From: Nocardioides astragali
GTDB taxonomy: Bacteria; Actinomycetota; Actinomycetes; Propionibacteriales; Nocardioidaceae
Length of the DNA: 64,000 nt
Assembly (NCBI RefSeq): GCF_024436375.1
Contig: NZ_JAFMZM010000007.1
Span: 68,731 to 132,730 of the forward strand
Direction: 5' to 3'
A program made the position numbers and the translations under genes. Within the stretch, counting starts at the first letter, position 1, and each line of letters opens with the position of its first letter. Shown here piece after piece: positions 23,021 through 30,867 of this stretch. The notes under the pieces are model-generated. The model was not told the DNA's origin. It did not search any database and worked only from the letters and a program-made list of their open reading frames with translations.

Positions 23021-25690
23021 GTGCGTCATTCAGTCCTCCGGAAGACAGTGGCCACGGCGGCGATCGCCGTCAGCCTCGTCCTCCTCTCCGCGTCCCTCTC
23101 GACGTCCCTCTCCCTCGTCGGCTCCGCGTCGGCCGAGGAGGTCGACCCCGACCCGGCCACCCAGCAGTACCGGCCCCTGCTGCACTTCTCGCCCGAGAAG
23201 AACTGGATGAACGATCCCAACGGCATGGTGCTCCACGAGGGCACCTACCACCTGTTCTTCCAGCACAACCCGTCCGGCACCCGGTGGGGCAACATGAGCT
23301 GGGGACACGCCACCTCGCCGGACCTGCTGCACTGGGACGAGCAGCCGCTCGCCATCCCGCAGACGTTCGACGACCAGGGCCGCGCGATCGAGGACATCTT
23401 CTCCGGCTCCGTGGTCTCCGACCCGACGAACTCTTCCGGCCTCGGCACCGCCGACAATCCTCCGCTGGTCGCCCTCTACACCAGCGCCTACACCCCCCAC
23501 CACCCCACGCTCGCGGGACGGCAGGCGCAGTCGCTGGCGTACAGCCTCGACGACGGACAGACCTGGACGAAGTACGCCGGCAACCCGGTGCTCGACCGCG
23601 GCTCGAGCAACTTCCGCGATCCCAAGGTGTTCTGGTACGACGGCCCCGCCGGCGCCTACTGGGTGATGCTGGCCGTCGAGGCCCCTGACCACAAGGTCGT
23701 GCTCTACCGGAGCGACGACCTCATCGACTGGACCCACCTCAGCGACTTCGGGCCGGCCAACGCCACCGGCGGCATCTGGGAGTGTCCCGACCTGTTCCCC
23801 CTGCCCGTCGACGGCGACCCCGACAACGTCAAGTGGGTCATGGTGGTCAACCTCAACCCGGGCTCCGTGGCCGGCGGCAGCGGCGGGCAGTACTTCGTCG
23901 GCGACTTCGACGGCACCACGTTCACCTCCGAGTCGACCGTCACCTCCGACCCCGCCCCGGTCGGCACCGTCCTCGAGGACTTCGACGACGGCAGCTGGGG
24001 CCAGTGGCAGGTCGCCAACGAGCCGGGCAACTGGCGCGACGGACCGTTCGGGACGTCGCCGGCGACCGGCACGCTGCCCGGCCAGAACCCGGTCAGCGGG
24101 TTCCGCGGCGCCGGCCTGGTCAACGGCTTCCACGACGGCGACTGGCCGGTTGGCACGCTCACCTCGCCCGAGTTCACGATCGAGAAGGACTTCGTCAACT
24201 TCCTCGTCGGCGGTGGGCGGCACCCGCACGTCCCCGGCGGCCAGCTCGGCAACCAGCCGCCGGCAGGGGACCTGCTGTTCGAGGGGTTCGAGTACCCCGA
24301 AGGCGTGTCCATGGTCGACCGAGGCTGGCAGCTCACCGGCGACTTCGAGCCGGCCCGCAATCCCTCCACCCAGGGCGGCGACTTCTACCTCGGTGCGAAG
24401 CGCGTCAACACCTGGGAGGGCGGGCCGCGCGGTGACGACAACACGGGCACCCTCACCTCGCCTGGCTTCGTCATCGACGACGACCACGTGAGCTTCCTCA
24501 TCGGTGGAGGCAAGCGCACCGACGGATCGCTGCAGGCCGAGCTCGTCGTGGACGGGGAGGTCGTCCGGTCGGCCACCGGCGCGGAGGCCGGGGCGCTCAA
24601 CTGGTCCGGCTGGGACGTGTCGGCGCTCCGGGGCAGCACCGCCCGGGTACGGATCGTCGACCAGGCCACCGGTGGGTGGGGTCACCTGACCTTCGACCAC
24701 GTCGTCCTCGGACCGGAGCCGGCGCGGGTGCGCAGCGACGAGACGAGCGTGAACCTCGTCGTCGACGGCGAGGTCGTCCGCACGGCCACGGGAGCGGACA
24801 GCGAGACCCTCGACTGGCACAGCTGGGACGTCTCCGGCCTGGCCGGGAAGCAAGCGAGGGTCCAGGTCGTCGACAACAACCGCTTCGGGTGGGGTCACGT
24901 CCTGGCGGACGAGCTCCGGGTCGCCGACGAGCCGGCCCGCTCGCGGCTGAGCGCGTACGAGTGGCTCGACTGGGGACGCGACTACTACGCGGCCGTGACC
25001 TTCAGCGGCGCCGGTGACGACGAGCGGCTGATGCTCGGCTGGATGAACAACTGGGACTACGCCAACGACATCCCGACCAGCACGTGGCGCAGCGCCATGT
25101 CGCTGCCCCGGGAGGTCCGTCTCGTCACCACCCCCGAAGGCCCACGCCTGCGCCAGGCGGTCGTCCCGCAGATCGAGGACCTGCAGCGGAGGAAGGCAGC
25201 CTCGAGGGTCACGAAGCGCCCGATCCAGGAGGGCCACGCCGCCCTGCCCATGTCAGGGGACGTCGTGCAGATCGACGCCGTGCTCGACCTCGGATCGGCG
25301 TCCTCCGCGGGGATCTCGGTCCTCGGTGGGTCTGAGAGCTCCACCCGGATCGGCTACGACTCCCGTCGCCGGGAGCTCTTCGTCGACCGCACGGACTCGG
25401 GGGTGACCGCCTTCCACCCGGCCTTCGCCTCGATCGAGCGGGCGCCGGTGCCGAGCCGGCGAGGCGTCGTCACGTTCCGCGTGTACGTCGACCGCGCGTC
25501 GGTGGAGGTGTTCTCCGGGGACGGCCTCACCACCATCACCGACCAGGTCTTCCCCGAGGCCGGTGCGCGGTCCATCGGTGTGTGGGCGGAGGACGGCACG
25601 GCTCTGCTGAAGAGCCTCACCGTGACGCCGCTCGCTCCCGCGATGTGGACTCCCGTCAGGGCGAGAGGGGGCGCACAGTCGCGGCCGTGA
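23021..25690 (+). CDS. Secreted GH32 fructan hydrolase (levanase-like) with nested inserted modules
   Basis: An 889-residue exported glycoside hydrolase family 32 enzyme that should release fructose from levan, inulin or sucrose. Residues 1-38 are a signal peptide (cleavage near ASAEE). The five-bladed propeller has the nucleophile in WMNDPNG (D65), the RDP triad (D200) and the acid/base in ECPD (E254). Between blades four and five, about residues 317-640, lies a large insertion of beta-sandwich-like modules. The propeller resumes with DWGRDYYAAVTF and LGWMNNWDYAND, and the C-terminal GH32 beta-sandwich covers about 715-885 (VYVDRASVEVFSGDGL). GTG 23021 has GAAGGAA upstream. The 3' end overlaps the convergent GH32 gene by 35 bases. 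There is no cell-wall anchor motif, so it is probably released. Confidence 0.92.
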   Translation: MRHSVLRKTVATAAIAVSLVLLSASLSTSLSLVGSASAEEVDPDPATQQYRPLLHFSPEKNWMNDPNGMVLHEGTYHLFFQHNPSGTRWGNMSWGHATSPDLLHWDEQPLAIPQTFDDQGRAIEDIFSGSVVSDPTNSSGLGTADNPPLVALYTSAYTPHHPTLAGRQAQSLAYSLDDGQTWTKYAGNPVLDRGSSNFRDPKVFWYDGPAGAYWVMLAVEAPDHKVVLYRSDDLIDWTHLSDFGPANATGGIWECPDLFPLPVDGDPDNVKWVMVVNLNPGSVAGGSGGQYFVGDFDGTTFTSESTVTSDPAPVGTVLEDFDDGSWGQWQVANEPGNWRDGPFGTSPATGTLPGQNPVSGFRGAGLVNGFHDGDWPVGTLTSPEFTIEKDFVNFLVGGGRHPHVPGGQLGNQPPAGDLLFEGFEYPEGVSMVDRGWQLTGDFEPARNPSTQGGDFYLGAKRVNTWEGGPRGDDNTGTLTSPGFVIDDDHVSFLIGGGKRTDGSLQAELVVDGEVVRSATGAEAGALNWSGWDVSALRGSTARVRIVDQATGGWGHLTFDHVVLGPEPARVRSDETSVNLVVDGEVVRTATGADSETLDWHSWDVSGLAGKQARVQVVDNNRFGWGHVLADELRVADEPARSRLSAYEWLDWGRDYYAAVTFSGAGDDERLMLGWMNNWDYANDIPTSTWRSAMSLPREVRLVTTPEGPRLRQAVVPQIEDLQRRKAASRVTKRPIQEGHAALPMSGDVVQIDAVLDLGSASSAGISVLGGSESSTRIGYDSRRRELFVDRTDSGVTAFHPAFASIERAPVPSRRGVVTFRVYVDRASVEVFSGDGLTTITDQVFPEAGARSIGVWAEDGTALLKSLTVTPLAPAMWTPVRARGGAQSRP
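23969..24940 (+). repeat. Repeated sandwich-like module inserted in GH32 propeller
   Basis: The insertion has three related pieces. Residues 317-406 (23969-24238) resemble the first half of a module (LEDFDDG, TLTSPEFTIEKDFVNFLVGGG). Residues 418-569 (24272-24727) are a complete module (FEGFEYPEG, TLTSPGFVIDDDHVSFLIGGG, ELVVDGEVVRSATG, WSGWDVSALRG, GWGHLTFDHVV). Residues 575-640 (24743-24940) match only its second half (NLVVDGEVVRTATG, WHSWDVSGLAG, GWGHVLADELRV). The order first half, whole, second half suggests one module inserted inside another. Confidence 0.75.
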
Positions 25691-27173
25691 CCCCGGCGTG
25701 CTCGATGGTGAGGGACGCCGGGTCGCCGAGGTCGACGGCGGTGGAGAACGTGAGCGATCGGTCGTCCAGGAAGACCTCGACCGACCCTGCGTCCACCCAC
25801 ACCCCCCACCCCGACATCGACCCTCCGTCCGGGACGCGGGAGACGTGCTCGAGCTCCCACGCCTCGTCGTGCGGACCCGTCACGGGGATCCGGCGTACGC
25901 CGACCTCCCTCGTCCCGGGGTCCGCGCGCACGACGAGCGCGGCCGCGTCCCCCCGCAGCGTGAGCTCGACGCCCGACGTGACGCCCTCGAGATCCACGTC
26001 GACGTGGAAGGACGCCGTGCCGGGCCGGGTGGGGTCACTCGGGGGCGGATCGGCCATCAGGTCGCTCAGGGCCGGCAGGGGCCTCGAGGCGAGCGTCGGC
26101 GCTTCGCCGAGGTGGCTGACCAGCTCGATCTCTCGGACGACCGACTGGGACCCGCCCTGCCACTCCGGGCGCGATCGCTCGGTCGCGTACGCCCAGCTGT
26201 TGAGCCATCCGAGGGCGTACCTGCGGGCTCGCTGCGCCTCCGCCGACTCGCGCGGATCCGACCACGTCACCGTCGCGTAGTAGTCGGGTCCGGCGTCCAG
26301 CCACCGCGGCGGGTGGTCGTCGGGGACGAACTCGTCGCCGGCCCACGTGCCCGTCCAGTAGACCGTGCCCGTCGAGCGGCCCTGGGCCGCTCCGTTGGCG
26401 GACGCGAGCAGCACCCAGACGCGGTTGTCGGGATCGGCGTCGAGGCACATCTCGAAGAGGTCCGGGCACTCCAGCAGGCCGAGGTCGCTGGTCGCGAAGT
26501 CGGAGAGGTAGGCCCACTCCCGCAGGTCGGTCGACGCGTAGAAGCCCAGGCGCTGTCCCTCCGCAAGCACCATCACCCAACGCCCTTCTGCGGCGTCGTG
26601 GACCACTTTCGGGTCGCGGAAGTCAGTCGTCCCGGGGTTGTCGAGGACCGGGTTCCCGGGCGCCGGGACGAAGGTGCGTCCTGCGTCCCGGGAGACGAAC
26701 AGCGACTGGCGCTGCACGCCGTCGGCCTGCTGGGTGGCGAACGCCACGACCGCGCCGGCACCGAACCCGGCCGCCCCGTGCTCGTCGACCAGCGCACTGC
26801 CGCTCTCGACGTCACCCCACGCGTCGACGTACTTGGGTATGGCGACGCCCTCGTGCTGCCAGGTGACCATGTCGGCGCTGACCGCCCGCGCCCATGCCGT
26901 GCCGTTGCCGTGCGGGAAGTCGGCGTTGTAGAGGTAGTAGAGATGCCACTGGCCGTCGCTGAAGAGGGGACGCTGGGGGTCGTTCATCCAGTGCGCCGGC
27001 GGCGTCAGGTGGTAGGCGGGTCGGCGAGTGCTCGGCATGGCCCTCCCTGATGGCGATGGCGATGGCGATGGCGATGGTGGTGCCGGTTCGTCGCTCGCGG
27101 TGCAGGCCGCGAGCGCCACGGCCCCACCGGCTGCCAGCACCGCGCGCCGCCGGACGGCGGGCATCTGTGGCAT
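25656..27173 (-). CDS. GH32 fructan hydrolase lipoprotein
   Basis: A 505-residue GH32 enzyme anchored outside the cell. The N-terminus combines a triple arginine (VRRRAVLAAGG) with the lipobox LAAC (C24), fitting Tat-dependent lipoprotein export. A Ser-Pro linker (about 33-43) precedes the propeller: nucleophile in HWMNDPQRP (D65), RDP triad (D187), acid/base in ECPDLF (E235), then GPDYYATVTW and LGWLNSWAYA. The C-terminal beta-sandwich starts near residue 400. NDPQRP replaces the common NDPNG, a variant of some levan- or exo-fructan-specific members. ATG 27173 is preceded by GGAGGAG. It is convergent with the first GH32 gene and divergent from levansucrase. Confidence 0.92.
   Translation of the reverse strand: MPQMPAVRRRAVLAAGGAVALAACTASDEPAPPSPSPSPSPSGRAMPSTRRPAYHLTPPAHWMNDPQRPLFSDGQWHLYYLYNADFPHGNGTAWARAVSADMVTWQHEGVAIPKYVDAWGDVESGSALVDEHGAAGFGAGAVVAFATQQADGVQRQSLFVSRDAGRTFVPAPGNPVLDNPGTTDFRDPKVVHDAAEGRWVMVLAEGQRLGFYASTDLREWAYLSDFATSDLGLLECPDLFEMCLDADPDNRVWVLLASANGAAQGRSTGTVYWTGTWAGDEFVPDDHPPRWLDAGPDYYATVTWSDPRESAEAQRARRYALGWLNSWAYATERSRPEWQGGSQSVVREIELVSHLGEAPTLASRPLPALSDLMADPPPSDPTRPGTASFHVDVDLEGVTSGVELTLRGDAAALVVRADPGTREVGVRRIPVTGPHDEAWELEHVSRVPDGGSMSGWGVWVDAGSVEVFLDDRSLTFSTAVDLGDPASLTIEHAGVTAATVRPLSP
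27049..27078. repeat. Hexanucleotide tandem repeat in GH32 lipoprotein linker
   Basis: Four exact GATGGC units plus one GATGGT, read on the minus strand as codons for alternating Ser and Pro in the linker just after the lipobox. Copy-number change would lengthen or shorten the linker without shifting the frame. Confidence 0.8.
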
Positions 27174-27294
27174 GGGCTCCTCCCGAGAGCGACCAGAGCG
27201 ACCCGCGCTGCGGGCATCCACGTGTCTTCCCGAGCAGACACCCGCAGCGGGTGGAAGGCCAAAGGCCTGGGGGAAGCGATGGCCTCCCACCTCG

Positions 27295-27325
27295 ATACTA
27301 CATCGATTTAGATGGGGGTGTTCAA
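27295..27325 (-). promoter_or_regulatory. Possible promoter of the GH32 lipoprotein gene
   Basis: On the minus strand TTGAAC (27320-27325) is followed after 19 bases by TAGTAT (27295-27300). The spacing is slightly long but the -10 is good. The operator-like palindrome at 27298-27311 overlaps the -10, in an AT-richer island of this gap. Confidence 0.45.
27298..27311. promoter_or_regulatory. LacI-type operator between GH32 and levansucrase genes
   Basis: CTACATCGATTTAG is a 14-base palindrome with one mismatched pair and a central CG, the typical LacI-family form. It differs from the operators at 18562 and 18653, so it is more likely the target of the second LacI protein (29061-30104). It lies in the divergent gap and could control both directions. 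Confidence 0.55.
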
Positions 27326-27440
27326 CCCCTTCCCACGCCGGACGAAGCGACATAGCGTGGGGATCGCCTGGGGATAGGCCGTCCGCCGCGCTGACGTGGG
27401 ATCCACGGGAGCGCGGGGGACTTCTCGGAGGGACAACTCA

Positions 27441-29027
27441 ATGTTCGTCACACAACTGCGCCGGGGGCTCGCCTCCTTGGCGCTCCTCGGACTGGTGCTC
27501 ACCGGCACCGCCGCGGGAGCACAACCGCAGACGACCGACAACAGTCCACGCGCCGTGGAGGGCTTTCCCGAGCCGACTGTGCACAGCCAGGTCGCCTACC
27601 CGCCGGACTCGGACTTCACATCCCGGTGGACGCGGGCAGACGCCCGCCAGCTCAAGGCGATGTCCGATCCCGCCGCCGGCCCGCGGGAGAACTCCATGCC
27701 GGAGGAGTACACCGCCCCCACGGTGCCCATCAGCTTCCCCGACATGAGCGGTGGACGCGTGTGGGTGTGGGACTCCTGGCCGCTGACCGACTCGAACGCG
27801 GACCAGTACAGCTACAAGGGCTGGGAGGTCATCTTCTCCCTCGTCGCTGACCGCAACCTCGGCTTCGACGACCGGCACACCTACGCCAAGCTCGGCTACT
27901 TCTTCCGGAAGGCCGGCATCCCCGCCGACCAGCGCCCCGAGAACGGCGGCTGGACCTACGGCGGGCTCGTGTTCCCCGAGGGTGTCTCGGGCGAGGTCTT
28001 CGAGGACCAGTCGTTCAGCCACCAGACCGAGTGGTCCGGCTCGACCCGGATCTTCAAGGGCGGCAACGTCAAGGTCTTCTACACGGCCGTCGCGTTCTAC
28101 CGCAACGCTCAGGGCCAGGACGTCAAGCCCGCCGACGCGCGCATCATGATGTCGCCCGGCAAGCTGAAGGCCAACGCCAAGGGCGTGAGCTTCACCGGCT
28201 TCGAGACCCATCACGAGCTCCTCAAGCCCGACGGCAAGTGGTACCAGAACGGCGCCCAGAACCCGTTCTACAACTTCCGTGATCCCTTCACCTTCAAGGA
28301 CCCCGCGAACCCGGGGAAGACCTACATGGTCTTCGAGGGCAACACCGCCACGGTGCGCGGCACCCCGGCGTGCACCGCCGAGGACCTGGGCTACCGGCCC
28401 GGGGACCCGCACGCCGAGGACCTCGAGACCGTGCGCAACAGCAACGCCCGGCTCCAGATGGCCAACGTCGGCCTTGCCGTCGCCACGAACGACGACCTCT
28501 CGAGCTGGAAGTTCCTGCCGCCGATCCTCTCGGCCAACTGCGTCACCGACCAGACGGAGCGGCCGCAGATCTACATGAAGGACGGCAAGTACTACCTGTT
28601 CACGATCAGTCACAGGTCGACGTTCGCCGAAGGGATCGACGGGCCCGAGGGCGTCTACGCGTTCGTCGGCAACGGCATCCGCAGCGACTACCAGCCCGTC
28701 AACCGCGGGTCCGGGCTGGCCGTCGGCAACCCGACCAACCTCAACTACGCCACCGGGTTCCCGTTCGACCCGGACTTCAACCAGCACCCGGGCACCTTCC
28801 AGGCCTACTCGCACTACGTGATGCCTGGTGGTCTGGTGCAGTCGTTCATCGACACCGTCGGCACGAAGGACAACTTCCGACGAGGGGGCACCCTCGGTCC
28901 GACGATCAGGCTGAACATCGACGGTGAGACCATCACCGTCGATCGCAGCTACGGCGACGGCGGGCTGGGCGGGTATGCCGACATCCCGGCCAACCGGCAC
29001 GCGAACCCCGGCACGTTCATTCCCTGA
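27441..29027 (+). CDS. GH68 levansucrase
   Basis: A 528-residue secreted glycoside hydrolase family 68 enzyme that splits sucrose, releases glucose and polymerises fructose into levan or short fructooligosaccharides. Signal peptide about residues 1-27 (LASLALLGLVLTGTAAGAQ). The catalytic triad is readable: nucleophile in VWDSWP (D111), transition-state stabiliser in NFRDPF (D281) and acid/base in TERPQIY (E373). Length and motif spacing agree with actinobacterial levansucrases. ATG 27441 is preceded by GGAGGGAC. It is divergent from the GH32 lipoprotein gene across a 267-base gap with a LacI-type site. Inulosucrase or another product preference cannot be excluded. Confidence 0.93.
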   Translation: MFVTQLRRGLASLALLGLVLTGTAAGAQPQTTDNSPRAVEGFPEPTVHSQVAYPPDSDFTSRWTRADARQLKAMSDPAAGPRENSMPEEYTAPTVPISFPDMSGGRVWVWDSWPLTDSNADQYSYKGWEVIFSLVADRNLGFDDRHTYAKLGYFFRKAGIPADQRPENGGWTYGGLVFPEGVSGEVFEDQSFSHQTEWSGSTRIFKGGNVKVFYTAVAFYRNAQGQDVKPADARIMMSPGKLKANAKGVSFTGFETHHELLKPDGKWYQNGAQNPFYNFRDPFTFKDPANPGKTYMVFEGNTATVRGTPACTAEDLGYRPGDPHAEDLETVRNSNARLQMANVGLAVATNDDLSSWKFLPPILSANCVTDQTERPQIYMKDGKYYLFTISHRSTFAEGIDGPEGVYAFVGNGIRSDYQPVNRGSGLAVGNPTNLNYATGFPFDPDFNQHPGTFQAYSHYVMPGGLVQSFIDTVGTKDNFRRGGTLGPTIRLNIDGETITVDRSYGDGGLGGYADIPANRHANPGTFIP

Positions 29028-29048
29028 GCGGGGGCCACGATCGGGGGA

Positions 29049-29079
29049 CGGGGCAGCTCCTCACGCGGGAGCTGCCCCG
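29049..29079. terminator. Hairpin terminator between levansucrase and second LacI gene
   Basis: CGGGGCAGCTCC (29049-29060) pairs with GGAGCTGCCCCG (29068-29079) around a seven-base loop. It lies 21 bases after the levansucrase stop. It also contains the last codons of the convergent LacI gene, so it can end transcription from the left. There is no T-run, as is common in high-GC actinobacteria. Confidence 0.7.
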
Positions 29080-30104
29080 CTCCGCGGTGCCGCGATCGAG
29101 CCCCGCTCACGCACCGGCATGGCGACGAGGTGCTCCTGATCCGGCGCGTGCGCCCACTCCTGGCTCAGGCCCAGGACGGACTCGACGGCGATGCGCCCCA
29201 TGTCGAAGTAGGGCAGGGCGACCGACGTCAGCTGGGGACGCAGCCACCGCGCGAGCTCGGAGTCGTCGAAGGACACCACGGACACGTCGTCCGGGATGCG
29301 CAGGCCCGCGTCGGCGAGCGCCTGGTAGGCACCGAAGGCGACGCGGTCGTTGAGGCAGATCAGGGCCCGAGGGGCCTCGCGCGAGGACAGCTGCGTGCTG
29401 ACGGCGTCGTACGCCGACTCCGGCCACCACCTGCAGCCGATCATCCCCTCGAGCTCGGCTCCGGCTTCGCCCAGCGCTGCCGTCACTCCTCGGTGACGCT
29501 CCCTGGCGGGGCGCAGGGTGTCGGTGACCTCGCCGACCAGGAAGATGCCGTGGCGGTGGCCCGCTCGGAGCAGTGCGTTCGCCGCCTCGCGCCCGCCGCC
29601 GAGCTCGTCGGCAAGGATCGCGGGCAGCGCGTGCGACGACGTGCAGTTGAGGAGCACCGTCCTCCCGTGCCGGATCCCGGGAAGCTGGATGCGGTCGCTG
29701 GTGATCGTCGCGAGGATGATGCCGTCCACCTGTCGGGCGAGCAGGTCCTCCACGAGGTGGCGCTCCACCTCGGGATCGTCCTGGGACTCGACCACGATCA
29801 GCAGGTGGTCGTGCTGGAGAGCGGTCGCCAATGCCCCACGGATGAGGTCGCCACCGTAGTTGTCGGTGACGATCTGGTCGGAGATCAAGCCGATCGTGTT
29901 GGTGACCTGCGTTCGCAGGCTGCGAGCCGCTGCATTGGGGCGGTAGCCCATCTCCCGCGCGACGCGCAGGACCCGGTCGCGGGTCTCGACGGAGATGCCG
30001 GAACCGGGCCGTTCGTTGAGGACGAACGAGACCGTCGTCACGGACACCCCGGCGCGTTCGGCCACGTCCCGGAGTCGGACTCGGGGGAGTCGGTCCCTCG
30101 TCAT
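29061..30104 (-). CDS. LacI-family regulator of fructan genes
   Basis: A 347-residue LacI/GalR repressor. The helix-turn-helix is VRLRDVAERAGVSVTTVSFVLN (about residues 8-29), with the hinge GYRPNAAARSLR, then the effector domain (NTIGLISDQIVTDNYGG, IRHGRTVLLNCTSSHALPAI, DDVSVVSFDDSELARWLRP). ATG 30104 is preceded by GGGAGGG; the longer upstream frame overlaps a terminator and was rejected. It is convergent with levansucrase. The nearby palindrome 27298-27311 is the best candidate target, so it probably controls levansucrase and the GH32 lipoprotein; this is inference. Confidence 0.88.
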   Translation of the reverse strand: MTRDRLPRVRLRDVAERAGVSVTTVSFVLNERPGSGISVETRDRVLRVAREMGYRPNAAARSLRTQVTNTIGLISDQIVTDNYGGDLIRGALATALQHDHLLIVVESQDDPEVERHLVEDLLARQVDGIILATITSDRIQLPGIRHGRTVLLNCTSSHALPAILADELGGGREAANALLRAGHRHGIFLVGEVTDTLRPARERHRGVTAALGEAGAELEGMIGCRWWPESAYDAVSTQLSSREAPRALICLNDRVAFGAYQALADAGLRIPDDVSVVSFDDSELARWLRPQLTSVALPYFDMGRIAVESVLGLSQEWAHAPDQEHLVAMPVRERGSIAAPRSGAAPA

Positions 30105-30208
30105 CGCCCTCCCGATCTCGTCACCGTGGAGCGTCCCACTGGGGTCCGAGCTCGCGCTGCATGGCGTCGAGGATGCCACGGATCGAGGCCCGTCCGTCGA
30201 CATGCAGA

Positions 30209-30239
30209 CCGCCCCGACTCTGCGTGAGAGTCGGGGCGG
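30209..30239 (-). terminator. Strong hairpin terminator
   Basis: A perfect 13-base stem, CCGCCCCGACTCT (30209-30221) with AGAGTCGGGGCGG (30227-30239), and a five-base loop. It stands 12 bases beyond the stop of the small minus-strand ORFs at 30251-30666 and upstream of the LacI gene, so it should stop read-through into LacI. No T-run follows. Confidence 0.75.
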
Positions 30240-30250
30240 GGTGCGTGGTG

Positions 30251-30361
30251 CTAGCTTCCGGACCGGCGCGTCCGGGGCAGCGCGGTCACCGCGAGCTGCG
30301 TGACGGCGGCGGTGAGCATCGCCAGCACCTGGCTCAGGGAGCGCACGTAGAGCGGGCTCAC
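30251..30361 (-). CDS. Possible 36-residue peptide coupled to membrane protein gene
   Basis: A short open frame whose GTG (30361) overlaps the TGA of the membrane protein gene (GTGA). It encodes a 36-residue peptide with a moderately hydrophobic helix (LSQVLAMLTAAVTQLAVTAL) and a basic tail (PRTRRSGS). The overlap and the terminator 12 bases after its stop support it being translated, but no family is recognised. It may be a chance frame. Confidence 0.35.
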   Translation of the reverse strand: MSPLYVRSLSQVLAMLTAAVTQLAVTALPRTRRSGS

Positions 30362-30666
30362 CGGGCGCTGCGGCCGTGCACGTCGGCGTCGGCGTCGTAG
30401 AAGTCGCGGCTGCCGGACTTGGCGAGGCCGCGGCTGACCATGTAGCCGATGGTCAGGAGGGTGACGTAGAACCACGCCTCCTGGGGGCCGAAGTCGCTGG
30501 CGTCGGTCATGGCGGAGGCCACGAGGACACCGATCACGATGACGACGTATGCGATGAGCTCGGTGGTCTTGTAGGACGACTTGGTCTCGGTGCTGACGCG
30601 ATGACCGGTGGTGGCGCGGTTGGCGGCGTGCTTGGTGTCGGGCGGGGTGGACGACTGGGTAGACAT
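30358..30666 (-). CDS. Small membrane protein
   Basis: A 102-residue protein with a hydrophilic N-terminus (about 1-37) and two transmembrane helices: LIAYVVIVIGVLVASAM (about 40-57) and AWFYVTLLTIGYMVSRGLA (about 66-84). It resembles many short actinobacterial membrane proteins of unknown function. ATG 30666 was chosen because a cluster of hydrophilic residues starts there and GGAGAC precedes it. It is divergent from the secreted hydrolase gene. Confidence 0.7.
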   Translation of the reverse strand: MSTQSSTPPDTKHAANRATTGHRVSTETKSSYKTTELIAYVVIVIGVLVASAMTDASDFGPQEAWFYVTLLTIGYMVSRGLAKSGSRDFYDADADVHGRSAR

Positions 30667-30717
30667 GGTGTCTCCTTGCGGCTGGTCAAACGGGGGTAGC
30701 CCACTGGTCTGGAGCCG

Positions 30718-30742
30718 CTGTCGCACCCCTCGGGTGCGACAG
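30718..30742. repeat. Perfect short hairpin in divergent intergenic region
   Basis: CTGTCGCACCC (30718-30728) and GGGTGCGACAG (30732-30742) form an 11-base stem with a three-base loop. It lies between two divergent genes, where a terminator is not expected. It could be a dimeric-regulator site or the end of an unannotated small RNA. Confidence 0.5.
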
Positions 30743-30867
30743 AGCCACGTACCCCCCGAGACGGTGCACATGCGTTCACGGAATGTGTCCTGGGTCGCAT
30801 GCGGGCGTAGCGGGGCCGGCGGTTACTCGTTGGTACTCATGTCCCTGCCGCGTGAGAGGCCACCGCC

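Noticed and set aside
27049..27078. CRISPR or satellite array
   Set aside because: Units are six bases with no spacers and lie within a coding linker; this is a simple tandem repeat.
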